Shown piece after piece: positions 1 to 8,933 of a DNA stretch of 64,000 nt (its first letter is position 1; each line of letters starts with the position of its first letter). The notes under the pieces were generated by a model. That model saw nothing but the letters and a program-made list of their open reading frames with translations. It searched no databases and was not told the origin of the DNA. The position numbers were made by a program, and so were the translations under genes. The stretch comes from Palleniella intestinalis. GTDB taxonomy: Bacteria; Bacteroidota; Bacteroidia; Bacteroidales; Bacteroidaceae. The stretch covers positions 62,001 to 126,000 of the forward strand of contig NZ_JABKKG010000001.1 in assembly GCF_013166595.1 (NCBI RefSeq), read 5' to 3'.

Positions 1-43
1 TTCCAACCAAAGAAAACAACCAAATAAATAAAATGTGTGGAGC

Positions 44-75
44 AGGGGGATGATTACAAGTCCCCCTCTTCTATT
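44..75 (+). terminator. Hairpin after the gene that precedes the window
   Basis: A 7-bp perfect stem (AGGGGGA at 44-50 and TCCCCCT at 61-67, loop of 10) is followed by a pyrimidine-rich stretch. It reads as an intrinsic terminator for a plus-strand gene lying mostly to the left of the window. All three plus frames close with a stop between positions 25 and 51, so the identity of that gene cannot be told from the few codons left. Confidence 0.5.
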
Positions 76-113
76 GTTTAATGCTACGTTAAATAATCAA
101 ATTCATCTTCTTT

Positions 114-662
114 ATGCAGGAAAAAGTTGAATTGAAAGTTCATAGTGTCTCAGAGATTGTCGGCAACCCTGAAGTTGGTATTGTCGTGCTGATGGACAAG
201 GCTGAAGTCATGCAGATTGCTATTGTATGTGACAAGGCGATGAAAGAATCCCTTCACATGCATATCTCCAAACAAAGAGTGTGCAATACGATGCTGCCTG
301 ATGTTTTGGCGAACATACTCCTCAACCAAGTCGGCTACAAGTGCGAGCTTGTGATAAATGACATCGTTGACGGTGTGTATAAGGCAATGATAATCAATAC
401 AGACACCAATCAGCCTTTATCTCTTCGCGCCTCTGATGCAATCCTAATGCATGTCATCACCAAGACACCGCTCTACGCCACCATGCAACTGATGAAGCGC
501 CAAGCTGTTCCCGCCACTAACGGTGGCATATCAATGGCACTTCCGTACAACGCTTTGTCAGACAAAATGCTGCAGGATGCGATGCAAAGCGCGGTAGAAC
601 AGGAAAAATACGAAATGGCTTCTGCAATTCGTGACGAACTGAGGAAGAGGGGGAAACTTTAG
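114..662 (+). CDS. Bifunctional nuclease family (DUF151) protein with C-terminal UVR motif
   Basis: A 182-residue cytosolic protein. Residues about 1-130 match the DUF151 / bifunctional nuclease fold, including the family signature region LRASDAI near residues 104-110. Residues about 145-180 form a helical UvrB/UvrC-type motif (EQEKYEMASAIRDELRKRG), which in UvrB and UvrC mediates protein-protein contact. DUF151 proteins have been reported with DNase and RNase activity, but the physiological role in Bacteroidota is not established. No good Shine-Dalgarno sequence is visible, which is common in this phylum. It is followed after 94 bp by rsmE on the same strand. The family call is firm, the activity is inferred. 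Confidence 0.85.
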   Translation: MQEKVELKVHSVSEIVGNPEVGIVVLMDKAEVMQIAIVCDKAMKESLHMHISKQRVCNTMLPDVLANILLNQVGYKCELVINDIVDGVYKAMIINTDTNQPLSLRASDAILMHVITKTPLYATMQLMKRQAVPATNGGISMALPYNALSDKMLQDAMQSAVEQEKYEMASAIRDELRKRGKL

Positions 663-756
663 AATAGTGATTCTTCTGTAGAGTACTTCTCTCCATAATT
701 TGTTTTTATTGCAAAATTCAATTCCTATACTGACAAAAAACATAATTCACCATAAA

Positions 757-1497
757 ATGAAAGAAGTCCGCTTTTTTTATGCACCAGAAGCGACAATGTC
801 CGAAGAATTGCCACAGGAAGAGGCGACACATGCCATTCGTGTCCTACGCCTGCAGCCAGGCGATGAGATATTCCTGATGGATGGCAAGGGTGCGTTCCAC
901 CGTTCCGAAATAACACTTGTCACGAATAAAAAGTGCCTGTACCGTATTGTGGAGACAATGCCACAAGAGCCAACCTGGCATGGACACATACATCTTGCCA
1001 TTGCCCCTACAAAGATGATGGATAGGATTGAATGGATGATTGAAAAGGCAACCGAGATTGGTTTTGATGAGATTTCCTTCCTCAACTGCCGCTTCTCAGA
1101 ACGAACAAAAATCCGTACTGACAGGGTTGAGAAAATCGTAGTGTCAGCTGTGAAACAAAGCCACAAGGCTTGGAAACCTATAGTCAATGAGATGCAGGAT
1201 TTCAAGAGCTTCATTCGTCAGCCACGTGAGGGGCGTAAGTTCATCTGTCACTGCTATGAAGAAATCTCTAAAAAGGATTTTTTCAGGTTGATAAGTTCTG
1301 TTTCACACGAGGACTCCTTGCATGAAAGTGACGATATAACCGTGCTTGTCGGTCCGGAAGGCGATTTCAGCATCGATGAAGTCCGCATGGCGATGGACAA
1401 CGGTTATGAGTCTGTCACACTTGGCAAGAGCCGTTTGCGTACAGAAACTGCCGGTCTGCAGGCTGTATCCATGTCCAATCTTGCAAGAAGACTTTGA
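757..1497 (+). CDS. rsmE: 16S rRNA (uracil-1498-N3)-methyltransferase RsmE
   Basis: About 246 residues. RsmE uses S-adenosylmethionine to methylate N3 of U1498 in helix 44 of 16S rRNA, near the decoding site. The N-terminal PUA-like domain (from MKEVRFFYAP) is followed by a SPOUT/trefoil-knot domain whose SAM-binding signatures are visible: VLVGPEGDFS about residue 195 and LGKSRLRTETA about residue 222, right before the C-terminus. I placed the start at the ATG at 757 rather than at the in-frame codon 57 bases upstream, because the upstream extension (FLLQNSIPILTKN) resembles no part of the family and the resulting length is typical. It is convergent with ndk; the gap between them holds a 22-bp repeat array. 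Confidence 0.93.
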   Translation: MKEVRFFYAPEATMSEELPQEEATHAIRVLRLQPGDEIFLMDGKGAFHRSEITLVTNKKCLYRIVETMPQEPTWHGHIHLAIAPTKMMDRIEWMIEKATEIGFDEISFLNCRFSERTKIRTDRVEKIVVSAVKQSHKAWKPIVNEMQDFKSFIRQPREGRKFICHCYEEISKKDFFRLISSVSHEDSLHESDDITVLVGPEGDFSIDEVRMAMDNGYESVTLGKSRLRTETAGLQAVSMSNLARRL

Positions 1498-1619
1498 GCA
1501 AATGAGGTATTGCAACGCCGGTTTGGGATAAAATTTGTGTCACATCGGTTTCTTGGTTGTCATAAGTGAGAAAGGTATATGATATTACGTGAAAATCAGG
1601 AATAAGAAGTGACATAATA

Positions 1620-1707
1620 AAAGGTTACTTCTTGTATTATAAAAGGTAACGCTTGGTGTAATGAAAGGTAACACTTTGAGTGGTCAAGTGTTACCTTTCA
1701 TTGTATA
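1620..1707. repeat. 22-bp tandem array A (AAAGGTAAC core, 4 units)
   Basis: Four units begin at 1620, 1642, 1664 and 1686, exactly 22 bp apart. Cores read AAAGGTTAC, AAAGGTAAC, AAAGGTAAC and AAGTGTTACC. Units 3 and 4 together form a perfect 15-bp inverted repeat (1662-1676 with 1686-1700, loop of 9), so transcripts from either side could fold a hairpin here. The array lies between the convergent 3' ends of rsmE and ndk. The rest of the 1498-1900 gap shows no gene or RNA I can recognise. The same repeat family occurs near 18.6, 36.2 and 56.2 kb. Function unknown; see findings. Confidence 0.8.
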
Positions 1708-1900
1708 TATAATGTTTTAACATCTTTTGTGTTTTATGTTTGCTAAAACAATAAGATATATGACAATTTGTAAGCAACTGTCCTGTTCTGCTGATATATT
1801 GTCGAAATGTAAAATCTCCGGTCTTGAAAGAAAATTTCTTTTCACGGATTTACGCAGATTATAATAGAACAGAGGTGGCTCTTTGTTATGCTACAGCACG

Positions 1901-2362
1901 TTACACTTCATCTGCAGCGTATATGAAAGCAGTGGCTGCAGACTTGTAATCAAAGATTTCCTCGTCCTTGAAGAAACGTTTAAGTTCGATTGCCGCATTC
2001 TCAATGGAATCGCTTGTATGCACAATATTCTCTTGGGATGACATGGCGAAGTCTCCTCGTATTGTGCCCGGAAGGGCTTTGCGTCCGTTGGTGGTGCCTG
2101 CCATCTGTCTTACAACCTCAACGGCTCCAACGCCTTCAAAGCAGCAGACTATTACCGGAGTTATCATCATTGCGTCCTTCAACTGTTGGAAGAACGGACG
2201 TTCGGCAAGGTGGGCATAATGCTCACTGAGGACTTCGTCCGTCAGCCGGCACATTTTCATTCCTGCCAAGCGCAGTCCCTTTTGTTCAAATCTTTTCGTC
2301 ACTTCACCGACAAGTCCACGCTGTAGACATGAAGGTTTGAGGATAACCAATGTTTTTTCCAT
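1901..2362 (-). CDS. ndk: Nucleoside diphosphate kinase
   Basis: 153 residues, the normal family length. The enzyme moves the gamma phosphate of ATP to nucleoside diphosphates through a phospho-histidine. The N-terminal signature EKTLVILKPSCLQRGLVGE starts the ferredoxin-like fold. NGRKALPGTIRGDFA and the active-site loop NIVHTSDS, with the catalytic His near residue 115, are present. The family usually has NxxHGSDS; here Thr replaces Gly after the His, a mild variation. The gene is followed (reading leftward) by the 22-bp array and faces rsmE. It starts 67 bp downstream of the MATE transporter stop, so the two may be co-transcribed. Confidence 0.95.
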   Translation of the reverse strand: MEKTLVILKPSCLQRGLVGEVTKRFEQKGLRLAGMKMCRLTDEVLSEHYAHLAERPFFQQLKDAMMITPVIVCCFEGVGAVEVVRQMAGTTNGRKALPGTIRGDFAMSSQENIVHTSDSIENAAIELKRFFKDEEIFDYKSAATAFIYAADEV

Positions 2363-2429
2363 TGTTTTTGTTTAGTTAATAGGATTAGTATGTTGTTTTA
2401 TTATGTCTATTCTTACCGGCGTATAATGT

Positions 2430-3740
2430 CTATACAGCTGTTCGGAATATTCTTTTTCTTGTTGCCGTCAGGATAGCTCCTCGGGTGAAAAGGTAGCAGT
2501 TGAATGCTGCCCACAGTCCATGGTTCTGCAGAGTGGGGTAGAGCATGTAGTTCAGGGATATGAATATCACCATTCCGGCAGCTGTGGACAGCAACATATA
2601 GTGTGTGGCTGCCGCACCGATATAGATGCCATCCCAAATGAATGCTGCCATGCCACATATTGGGAACAAGAGAATCCACAGCCTGTAGTCCATTGCAGAG
2701 TTGCGTACATCGGCATCATCTGTCAGCATACTGATAAACCATTGTCCTCCGATAAGGTACGTCAATGTGAATGCAGCAATCATTATGCCTCCCCAAATGA
2801 ACAGATTGCGTACAACGAGGTTATAGCTTTTTCTGTCCTGTGCCCCTATGGTCTTGCCGGCAAGAGCTTCTCCTGCAAATGCGAAGCCGTCCATGAAATA
2901 ACTGTACAACGTGAATAGCTGCATAAGGATTGTGTTGACGGCAAGTGCTGTGTCACCGAGGCGTGAGCCTGCCGCTATGAATATGAAATGCACAGTGATA
3001 AGACATATTGTCCTGAGGAATATGTCCTTGTTGATAGAAAAGAACCTTGATAAGTCATCTTTGGAAATCTGCTTTATGACTTCTGCAAGTCGGTTTGTTT
3101 CTGAAAAAACAATCTTTTGATATTGCTTCTTCAGCATAAGAAGAGCTGTGAGAAAAACACCCCATTGTGCAGTAACTGTTCCCAAAGCTATGCCTTCAAC
3201 CTTCATTCCGAATCCATAGACAAGCGAAAGGCTGATGATGATGTTCAAAATGTTCTGTGCTATGGCTATGAACATTGGTGTACGGGAATTTTGCATTCCT
3301 ATCAGCCAGCCGTTGATAGCGAACAATCCCAGTGATGCCGGTGCTCCAAAGATACAGATATTGAAATATATACGTGCCAATTTGCCTACATCTTCCGATG
3401 GGGCAATGATGAAAAAAGCTGTCTCTCTGATAATTACAGCCAACACGATGAGTGCAGTGGATATCAGCAATGCAACTCCAAGGCTGCATACAAGCAGCTT
3501 TCTTATCTCCTGAAAGTCTTTCCTTCCGTAAGCCTGTGCTGTCATGCCGCTTGTTCCCATACGTAGGAAAGCAAACATCCAATATATAATATTGAACAAC
3601 ATTCCGCCAACAGCTATCGCACCGATGTATGCTGCCGAGCCGAGATGCCCTGTTATTGCGACATCTATCAGTCCGAGCAGTGGCACTGTTATGTTGGAGA
3701 TTATGCTGGGGAGGGCAATGTCAAGGATTTGTCTGTTCAT
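2430..3740 (-). CDS. MATE family efflux transporter (DinF-like)
   Basis: 436 residues with about 12 predicted membrane segments in two six-helix halves, as in the multidrug and toxin extrusion family; the N-terminus NRQILDIALPSIISNITVP and following GLIDVAITGHLG match the DinF branch. These carriers export cationic or other small molecules in exchange for Na+ or H+; the substrate cannot be read from sequence. It is encoded 72 bp downstream of the dnaX stop on the same strand and upstream of ndk. It has a complete open frame and the usual length of about 440 residues. Family confidence is high, substrate unknown. Confidence 0.9.
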   Translation of the reverse strand: MNRQILDIALPSIISNITVPLLGLIDVAITGHLGSAAYIGAIAVGGMLFNIIYWMFAFLRMGTSGMTAQAYGRKDFQEIRKLLVCSLGVALLISTALIVLAVIIRETAFFIIAPSEDVGKLARIYFNICIFGAPASLGLFAINGWLIGMQNSRTPMFIAIAQNILNIIISLSLVYGFGMKVEGIALGTVTAQWGVFLTALLMLKKQYQKIVFSETNRLAEVIKQISKDDLSRFFSINKDIFLRTICLITVHFIFIAAGSRLGDTALAVNTILMQLFTLYSYFMDGFAFAGEALAGKTIGAQDRKSYNLVVRNLFIWGGIMIAAFTLTYLIGGQWFISMLTDDADVRNSAMDYRLWILLFPICGMAAFIWDGIYIGAAATHYMLLSTAAGMVIFISLNYMLYPTLQNHGLWAAFNCYLFTRGAILTATRKRIFRTAV

Positions 3741-3812
3741 GGATAAAGAAGGTGAACCGGAAAGTCTATGCTGGAATGTGCTGGGATGTCCAACCGGGTA
3801 ATATGTAGATTG

Positions 3813-5615
3813 CTACATGAGTTCGAGACCAAGTTCCCTTACAAGGAAATTGAACGATGGCAGTTGACTCTTGAATTTCGCAAATAGTTCCGGCGGTGTC
3901 AGGATTTTCTTCAGTTCCGTATTCTCAGCCAGACGGTAGGATATGTTTATCTCGGAATTTGCAAGTTCTTTTGCCAGTGTCGCCCAAATTCTTGTATGGA
4001 TTTGTTTCAGTTGGTCAAGTAAGATACTGTTTGTAACAACTATTTCCACATTCGGAAAGTCCGTGATGTGTGGCTCAAGGTTACGCATGCTTGTTGCAAG
4101 CCCGATGTATTCGCGTTTCTGTGCCATGCGGTTGCACATAGCCATCCATTGCAAGGCAAGTTCGTCATTGTTGAAAACTTTTGCTTTACCGTCGTCTATA
4201 ACCTTTGTCTCTACGTTGGCGGCTTGTACATTGTCCTTTTTGGAGAGAGAACTGAATGTTCCGCCAAGAGCACCGAGTTTCATTTTTGGCATACCGGAGA
4301 CAGACTTTGGCATATCATGATGCTTGTTCTCTGAGACTGCTGTTCCGGCATTTGTGGCAGATACGGTTACTCCGCTTCCTTGCTGTGCTGTCTGCTCTGC
4401 GTTCTGCAAGGAATTCACAGCCCCGGCCACCTGCTCTGCCGGTTTTGGCTGTTTGGGAGTGATGTTCTTAAACAGGGATTTCAATCTTCGCCCCAGACGG
4501 GGCGCACCGTCGCTACTGTCTGCCGGTTGTGTTATTTGGGCAACTTCTATGAGTGTAAGTTCGACGAGAAGCCGTTTGTTGCTGCTTTGACGGTAGTTAA
4601 GGTCGCACCGTGTAAGTGTCTGCAGAGCCTTGTAGAGGAACAATGCAGAGCATTTTTGCGCTTGTTCCTGATAGCGCTGTGCATAACGCTTGCTTGTCTC
4701 GAGGAGCGGGATTGTCTGTGCATCCTTGGCCATCATCACGTTGCGTATGTGCTCGGCAAGTCCGCTGACAATGTTTCCGCCATCCATACCGTCGGAAAGC
4801 ATTCTATTGAGCAATACCATTGTCTCCGCACATTTGTTTTGGAGTGCAAGGTCTACAATTTGGAAATAGTTTTCTATATCCAGGAGGTTAAGGTCTTTGA
4901 CAACTTTTTCCAATGTTATGTTTCCCTGGCAGAATGATGCCGCTTGGTCGAAGATGGAAAGAGCGTCACGCATCCCACCGTCCGCTTTTTCAGCAATGAC
5001 TTCCAAAGCCTCCTCTTCATAGGTGTATCCTTCCTTTTCGGCAACCATTTTCAGATGATTGACAGTGTTTGGTACTGTCATTCTGTCGAAGTCATAAATC
5101 TGGCAGCGTGATAGGATTGTCGGGAGAAGTTTGTTCTTCTCTGTCGTTGCAAGGATGAATATAACGTACGATGGCGGTTCCTCAAGTGTCTTTAGGAAAG
5201 CGTTGAATGCTTGTGTGGACAGCATATGGACCTCATCAATGATGAAGACTTTGTATTTGCCAACTTGTGGTGGAATACGTGTCTGCTCCATCAGTTGCTT
5301 AATGTTTTCGACAGAATTGTTTGATGCAGCGTCAAGTTCGAATATGTTGTAGGAGCGTTGCTCTGCAAAAGCTTTGCAACTCTCACACTCTCCACAAGCT
5401 TCACCGTCGGCAGAAGGGTTTTCACAGTTGATTGTTTTGGCGAAAATGCGTGCACATGTTGTTTTTCCCACACCACGTGGACCGCAGAAAAGAAATGCGT
5501 GTGCAAGTTTTCCTGACTTGACAGCGTTTTTCAGCGTGGTAGTCAGAGCTTCCTGTCCTACAACAGATGCGAAGGACATGGGGCGGTATTTGCGTGCTGA
5601 AACTTGGTATTCCAT
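3813..5615 (-). CDS. dnaX: DNA polymerase III subunit gamma/tau
   Basis: 600 residues. This is the ATPase motor of the clamp loader that opens the beta clamp and couples the replicative polymerases. The AAA+ domain (residues 1-240) begins VSARKYRPMSFASVVGQE, with Walker A GPRGVGKTT near residue 45, a four-cysteine zinc module (C64, C73, C76, C79 region, CGECESC), Walker B IIDEVHMLS near 125 and the SRC sensor LSRCQIYDF. The collar domain follows to about residue 370. A Gln/Ala/Lys-rich, probably disordered linker covers 375-480. The C-terminal 110 residues form the tau-like domain expected to contact polymerase or helicase. A TAACTTTG -7 box lies just upstream on this strand (5646-5653). Confidence 0.96.
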   Translation of the reverse strand: MEYQVSARKYRPMSFASVVGQEALTTTLKNAVKSGKLAHAFLFCGPRGVGKTTCARIFAKTINCENPSADGEACGECESCKAFAEQRSYNIFELDAASNNSVENIKQLMEQTRIPPQVGKYKVFIIDEVHMLSTQAFNAFLKTLEEPPSYVIFILATTEKNKLLPTILSRCQIYDFDRMTVPNTVNHLKMVAEKEGYTYEEEALEVIAEKADGGMRDALSIFDQAASFCQGNITLEKVVKDLNLLDIENYFQIVDLALQNKCAETMVLLNRMLSDGMDGGNIVSGLAEHIRNVMMAKDAQTIPLLETSKRYAQRYQEQAQKCSALFLYKALQTLTRCDLNYRQSSNKRLLVELTLIEVAQITQPADSSDGAPRLGRRLKSLFKNITPKQPKPAEQVAGAVNSLQNAEQTAQQGSGVTVSATNAGTAVSENKHHDMPKSVSGMPKMKLGALGGTFSSLSKKDNVQAANVETKVIDDGKAKVFNNDELALQWMAMCNRMAQKREYIGLATSMRNLEPHITDFPNVEIVVTNSILLDQLKQIHTRIWATLAKELANSEINISYRLAENTELKKILTPPELFAKFKSQLPSFNFLVRELGLELM

Positions 5616-5752
5616 AATTCAGTTGTCGGTTATTGTTATTTTTCGCAAAGTTACGAAAAATGGATGAGATATTAAATAAGGTATTTGATAAATTAAGAAA
5701 TTATAAGGAACAGGTGATTTTACAAACAAATCTTAATTATTGCGCTTGGTGG

Positions 5753-5783
5753 TTGAAAAGTACGGGAAATTTGCGTACTTTTG
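5753..5783 (+). promoter_or_regulatory. Bacteroidota-type promoter of the septum-protein operon
   Basis: A -33-like TTG at 5753-5755 and a -7 box TACTTTTG at 5776-5783 are separated by 20 bases, matching the TTTG-N19-21-TAnnTTTG rule. The start codon of the septum formation initiator gene lies 28 bases beyond the -7 box. Confidence 0.6.
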
Positions 5784-5811
5784 CAAAGATGATTTTTTGT
5801 AATATGTTTTT

Positions 5812-6159
5812 ATGAACAAAACGGCAATACATAGCATACTTTCACGATATAAATATCTGATAACTTTTGTTATTGGCACTATTGTCGTTGGTTTTGCGGA
5901 TTCGAATAGCCTGTATCATCGTGTGTTGCTCCAATATGAAATCTTAGATTTGCAGTCAGAGATAGAACAATACACTAAGATTTATGAGAAAGATAAAAGT
6001 CAGCTACGTGATCTTGAGCGTAATCCGAGAAACATAGAACGCATAGCTCGTGAACGTTATTTTATGAAGACAGACAACGAGGATATCTTCGTGCTCAGTA
6101 CAGATCCACGTTATGTCAACGAATTCCAAACAACTAAAAGCGAAGAGGAAAATGAATAA
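5812..6159 (+). CDS. Septum formation initiator family protein (FtsB/DivIC-like)
   Basis: 115 residues: a short cytoplasmic N-terminus, one membrane helix (residues about 14-33, LITFVIGTIVVGFADS), then a coiled coil (about 45-80, rich in E, Q, K and L) and a conserved tail, NPRNIERIARERYFMKTDNEDIFVL. This is the layout of FtsB/DivIC, a bitopic divisome protein that binds FtsL and FtsQ through its periplasmic coiled coil. The tail motif IERIARERYFM is the family signature. Its last 8 bases overlap the next gene, suggesting translational coupling. It is preceded by a clear promoter. Confidence 0.88.
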   Translation: MNKTAIHSILSRYKYLITFVIGTIVVGFADSNSLYHRVLLQYEILDLQSEIEQYTKIYEKDKSQLRDLERNPRNIERIARERYFMKTDNEDIFVLSTDPRYVNEFQTTKSEEENE

Positions 6160-6586
6160 ATCAAATGGTGTTGTCATGCTCATTGGTGGGCTTCTGATGG
6201 TAATAAGTACAGGTCTTCTCGTAGCCTCAATGCTAATGTCGGAATACGATTGGGCTTCTGTTGCTGCGAAGATTGTTCCATGGACATATATAGTAGGTTC
6301 TGCCACGTATGTTGTAGCACAGCGCAGGGATGTTGCTGATAACGGAACTTTGACACTTAGGAGGTTGTATTCTATCCAGCTTGTTTCTGGAATTTGTTTT
6401 GTTTTAGCTGGTCTGTTGATGGTAGAGAATGTTTATCATTTCCTGCGTCCACTCATTGTCAGCAGCATTGATGGTTATTTCACATATATCCAGTTTGTCC
6501 ACAACAATTGGGTTGTTCTGCTTCTTGTTGGTGCAATATTGCAAATGTACACGACTCACAGAATATCGTCAGAGATGAAAAAATAG
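6152..6586 (+). CDS. Uncharacterised four-helix membrane protein
   Basis: About 144 residues from the ATG at 6152, which overlaps the stop of the upstream septum gene (ATGAATAA) and has the purine-rich run GAAGAGGAAA before it. An in-frame codon at 6113 lies deep inside the upstream gene and is less likely. Four hydrophobic segments are visible (about residues 8-28, 36-58, 83-105 and 118-138) with short, positively charged loops (KMNKSN, RRD, HRISSEMKK). I recognise no functional motif. Coupling to the FtsB/DivIC-like gene hints at a membrane role connected with division or envelope, but that is only context. Confidence 0.75.
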   Translation: MNKSNGVVMLIGGLLMVISTGLLVASMLMSEYDWASVAAKIVPWTYIVGSATYVVAQRRDVADNGTLTLRRLYSIQLVSGICFVLAGLLMVENVYHFLRPLIVSSIDGYFTYIQFVHNNWVVLLLVGAILQMYTTHRISSEMKK

Positions 6587-6661
6587 TCTTAAAAACCTAT
6601 AAAACATGGTAGGATAAAATTAAATTGAATGAATTTTTTTTCATTCTTGAATATATCATAG

Positions 6662-6669
6662 TACCTTTG
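6662..6669 (+). promoter_or_regulatory. -7 promoter element before the DUF4369 lipoprotein gene
   Basis: TACCTTTG at 6662-6669 fits the TAnnTTTG box, 34 bases before the start codon at 6704. A T-run lies about 20 bases upstream, where the -33 element is expected, but it is not a clean TTTG. Confidence 0.45.
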
Positions 6670-6703
6670 CATTGCAAAAGCACTTATATTTTACCTTAAT
6701 TAG

Positions 6704-7492
6704 ATGAATAAAATACTATACACCATACTGACAGTTTTGACTTGTACTTCCTGCTCTAAGACGTTTGAGGTGCAGGGTACTTCCAATATTTCCACACTTG
6801 ATGGTCAGATGCTGTATTTGAAGGCTATCAAGAACGGTGAATTAAAGAATATTGACTCTTGCGAGGTTGTACATGGACAGTTCAAGTTCTCTGGCTCAAC
6901 AGATTCTGTATATATGGCAACTATCTTTATGGACAACGAAAGTGTCATGCCTATAGTGCTGGAGGAAGGTAAAATATCCATTCAGCTTAATAATACAAAG
7001 CAGAACTGTACAGGTACTGCACTTAATGACAAACTGTCACATTTTATAGACAACTACAATAGGCTGCAAAATCAGTATAATGACCTCTCGCATCGCGAGA
7101 ACCAAGCGATTATGGATGGTGCAGACATGAATGATGTCTATAAGAATCTTACTGCTGATGCCGAGCGTATAGCTGTAGCGCAGGATAAATTGATAACAGG
7201 ATTTATCTGTGATAATTTCGACAATATCCTTGGTCCTGGCGTGTTTATGATGATTACATCTGTATATGAGTATCCGGAACTGACCCCATGGATAGAAGAC
7301 ATAATGAGCAAAGCGACAGATACGTTCAAGACAGATAGCTATGTGAAGGATTATATGGATGCTGCACAGCGCAACCAAAACATAATGAACGGCATGGAGA
7401 CTCCAGCGCCACAACCACAAGCTCCTATCAGTTCAACTGAATCCATGCCACCGACTCCTGCTGACATGGCTGAACCGGTGGAGCAGCAATAA
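6704..7492 (+). CDS. DUF4369 domain lipoprotein
   Basis: 262 residues. The N-terminus has a lipoprotein signal with lipobox LTCTSC (Cys17 the probable lipidated residue), so the mature protein is anchored to a membrane facing the periplasm or surface. Residues about 20-115 are a beta-rich DUF4369 domain (FEVQGTSNISTLDGQMLYLK ... GQFKFSGSTDSVYMATIF), which in Bacteroidota often precedes a thioredoxin-like domain. Here no thioredoxin CxxC follows; residues 115-220 are helical and the last 40 are Pro/Gln-rich and disordered. It ends 10 bases before the dihydroorotase gene. Function unknown. Confidence 0.82.
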   Translation: MNKILYTILTVLTCTSCSKTFEVQGTSNISTLDGQMLYLKAIKNGELKNIDSCEVVHGQFKFSGSTDSVYMATIFMDNESVMPIVLEEGKISIQLNNTKQNCTGTALNDKLSHFIDNYNRLQNQYNDLSHRENQAIMDGADMNDVYKNLTADAERIAVAQDKLITGFICDNFDNILGPGVFMMITSVYEYPELTPWIEDIMSKATDTFKTDSYVKDYMDAAQRNQNIMNGMETPAPQPQAPISSTESMPPTPADMAEPVEQQ

Positions 7493-7502
7493 ATATAATA
7501 TT

Positions 7503-8876
7503 TTGAGAATACTTATAAAGAATGGAACGATTGTCAATGAGGGAAAGTCTTTTGTTGGCAATATAATTACAGATGGTGACAGGATAAATGCCATTGTCCC
7601 ATCAGAAGAAACTCCCTGTGGTGTTTATGACGAAGAGATAGACGCCACAGGGTGTTTTGTTATTCCCGGAGTGATAGACTCACATGTGCATTTCAGAGAG
7701 CCCGGACTTGTGCATAAGGCAGACATCGAAAGCGAAAGTCGTGCTGCTGCTTATGGTGGTGTGACCACATATTTTGATATGCCAAACACAAAACCTCAGA
7801 CAACAACGCTTGAGGCTTTGGAGGACAAGTTCATTATAGCAAAGGAGAAAAGCCATGTGAACTACAGTTTCTTCTTTGGCGCAACTAATGATAATGTGGA
7901 ATTGTTTTCCGGTATTGACCGTCACCGTATTCCAGGGATAAAGCTATTTATGGGTAGTTCCACAGGAAACATGCTCGTAGATAGTGGAAAATCATTGGAA
8001 AAAATATTCCAAGTGTCAAAAGAACTTTCCTTACCATTAATGGCGCACTGTGAGGATACCGGTATCATAGACTCCAATATGGAGAAAGCCAAAGCACAAT
8101 ATGGTGAAGACCCGCATGTGAGATTACATCCTATTATACGCTCAAAAGAAGCATGTATGGCATCTGCGGCAAGAGGATTGGAACTCGCAAAAAAATATGG
8201 TACACATTTTCATTTGGCTCATGTCTCAACGCAAGAGGAACTTGCCCTTGTCAAGAAAATTAACGCCGAATGCGTGAATAAAGAAATTACTAGCAGCATT
8301 CCTCAGATAACATGTGAGGCAACAGTAAGCCATTTGATGTTCTGTGATAAGGATTACGAAACTTTGGGAACGCGCATAAAATGTAATCCTGCAATAAAAG
8401 GCATTGCGGATAGGGAAGCATTGCGTAAAGGACTTTCCAATGGAACCATATTTACCATAGGAACTGACCATGCTCCACATACTCTCGAAGAGAAAACAGG
8501 TGGAGCGTCAAAAGCTGTTTCAGGAATGCCTATGCTACAATTCTCATTAGTGGCGATGCTGTCGCTTGTTGACGATGGTGTCTTAACAATAGAGCAATTG
8601 GCAGATCTGATGTGCCATAATCCGGCACGGTTGTTCTCTGTTCGTGACCGAGGTTTCTTGCGTGAGAACTATAAAGCGGATATTGTCATTGTTTCAAGAA
8701 ATATTGAAGGGTGGACACTTACTGCTGATGGCATAAAAAGCAAATGCCATTGGAGTCCGCTGGAGGGGAAGAACTTTCATTGGAATGTAGTTCACACATT
8801 ATGTAATGGAAAACATATATTAGCGAATGGTGTATTTGATGAAGAATCACGTGGAGAAGAAGTGTGCTTCCGTTAA
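7503..8876 (+). CDS. pyrC: Dihydroorotase
   Basis: 457 residues. This amidohydrolase cyclises N-carbamoyl-aspartate to dihydroorotate, the third step of pyrimidine synthesis. Metal-binding motifs are clear: DSHVHFREPG near residue 60, a metal-ligand His in LMAHCEDTG near 180, HLAHVST near 240 and GTDHAPHT near 320. The length fits the class I enzymes. The start is TTG at 7503 (LTR-like N-terminus MRILIKNGTIV is fully conserved in type and there is no ATG in frame nearby), only 10 bases after the lipoprotein gene, so translation may be coupled and weak. Confidence 0.93.
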   Translation: MRILIKNGTIVNEGKSFVGNIITDGDRINAIVPSEETPCGVYDEEIDATGCFVIPGVIDSHVHFREPGLVHKADIESESRAAAYGGVTTYFDMPNTKPQTTTLEALEDKFIIAKEKSHVNYSFFFGATNDNVELFSGIDRHRIPGIKLFMGSSTGNMLVDSGKSLEKIFQVSKELSLPLMAHCEDTGIIDSNMEKAKAQYGEDPHVRLHPIIRSKEACMASAARGLELAKKYGTHFHLAHVSTQEELALVKKINAECVNKEITSSIPQITCEATVSHLMFCDKDYETLGTRIKCNPAIKGIADREALRKGLSNGTIFTIGTDHAPHTLEEKTGGASKAVSGMPMLQFSLVAMLSLVDDGVLTIEQLADLMCHNPARLFSVRDRGFLRENYKADIVIVSRNIEGWTLTADGIKSKCHWSPLEGKNFHWNVVHTLCNGKHILANGVFDEESRGEEVCFR

Positions 8877-8933
8877 TAATTGATTGAATTCATAAAATAA
8901 GATGCAGATTATAAACACATTAGAACGAAGAAT

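Noticed and set aside
777..1214. Long minus-strand frame opposite rsmE
   Set aside because: It lies entirely within rsmE on the other strand; the plus-strand frame has clear family motifs, the antisense one none.
4320..4560. Possible programmed frameshift in dnaX as in E. coli
   Set aside because: No slippery A-AAA-AAG heptamer with downstream hairpin was seen, and the single long frame explains the protein.
5633..5815. A 61-codon plus-strand frame before the septum gene
   Set aside because: It covers the promoter of the next gene and part of the dnaX upstream region and has no protein-like character.
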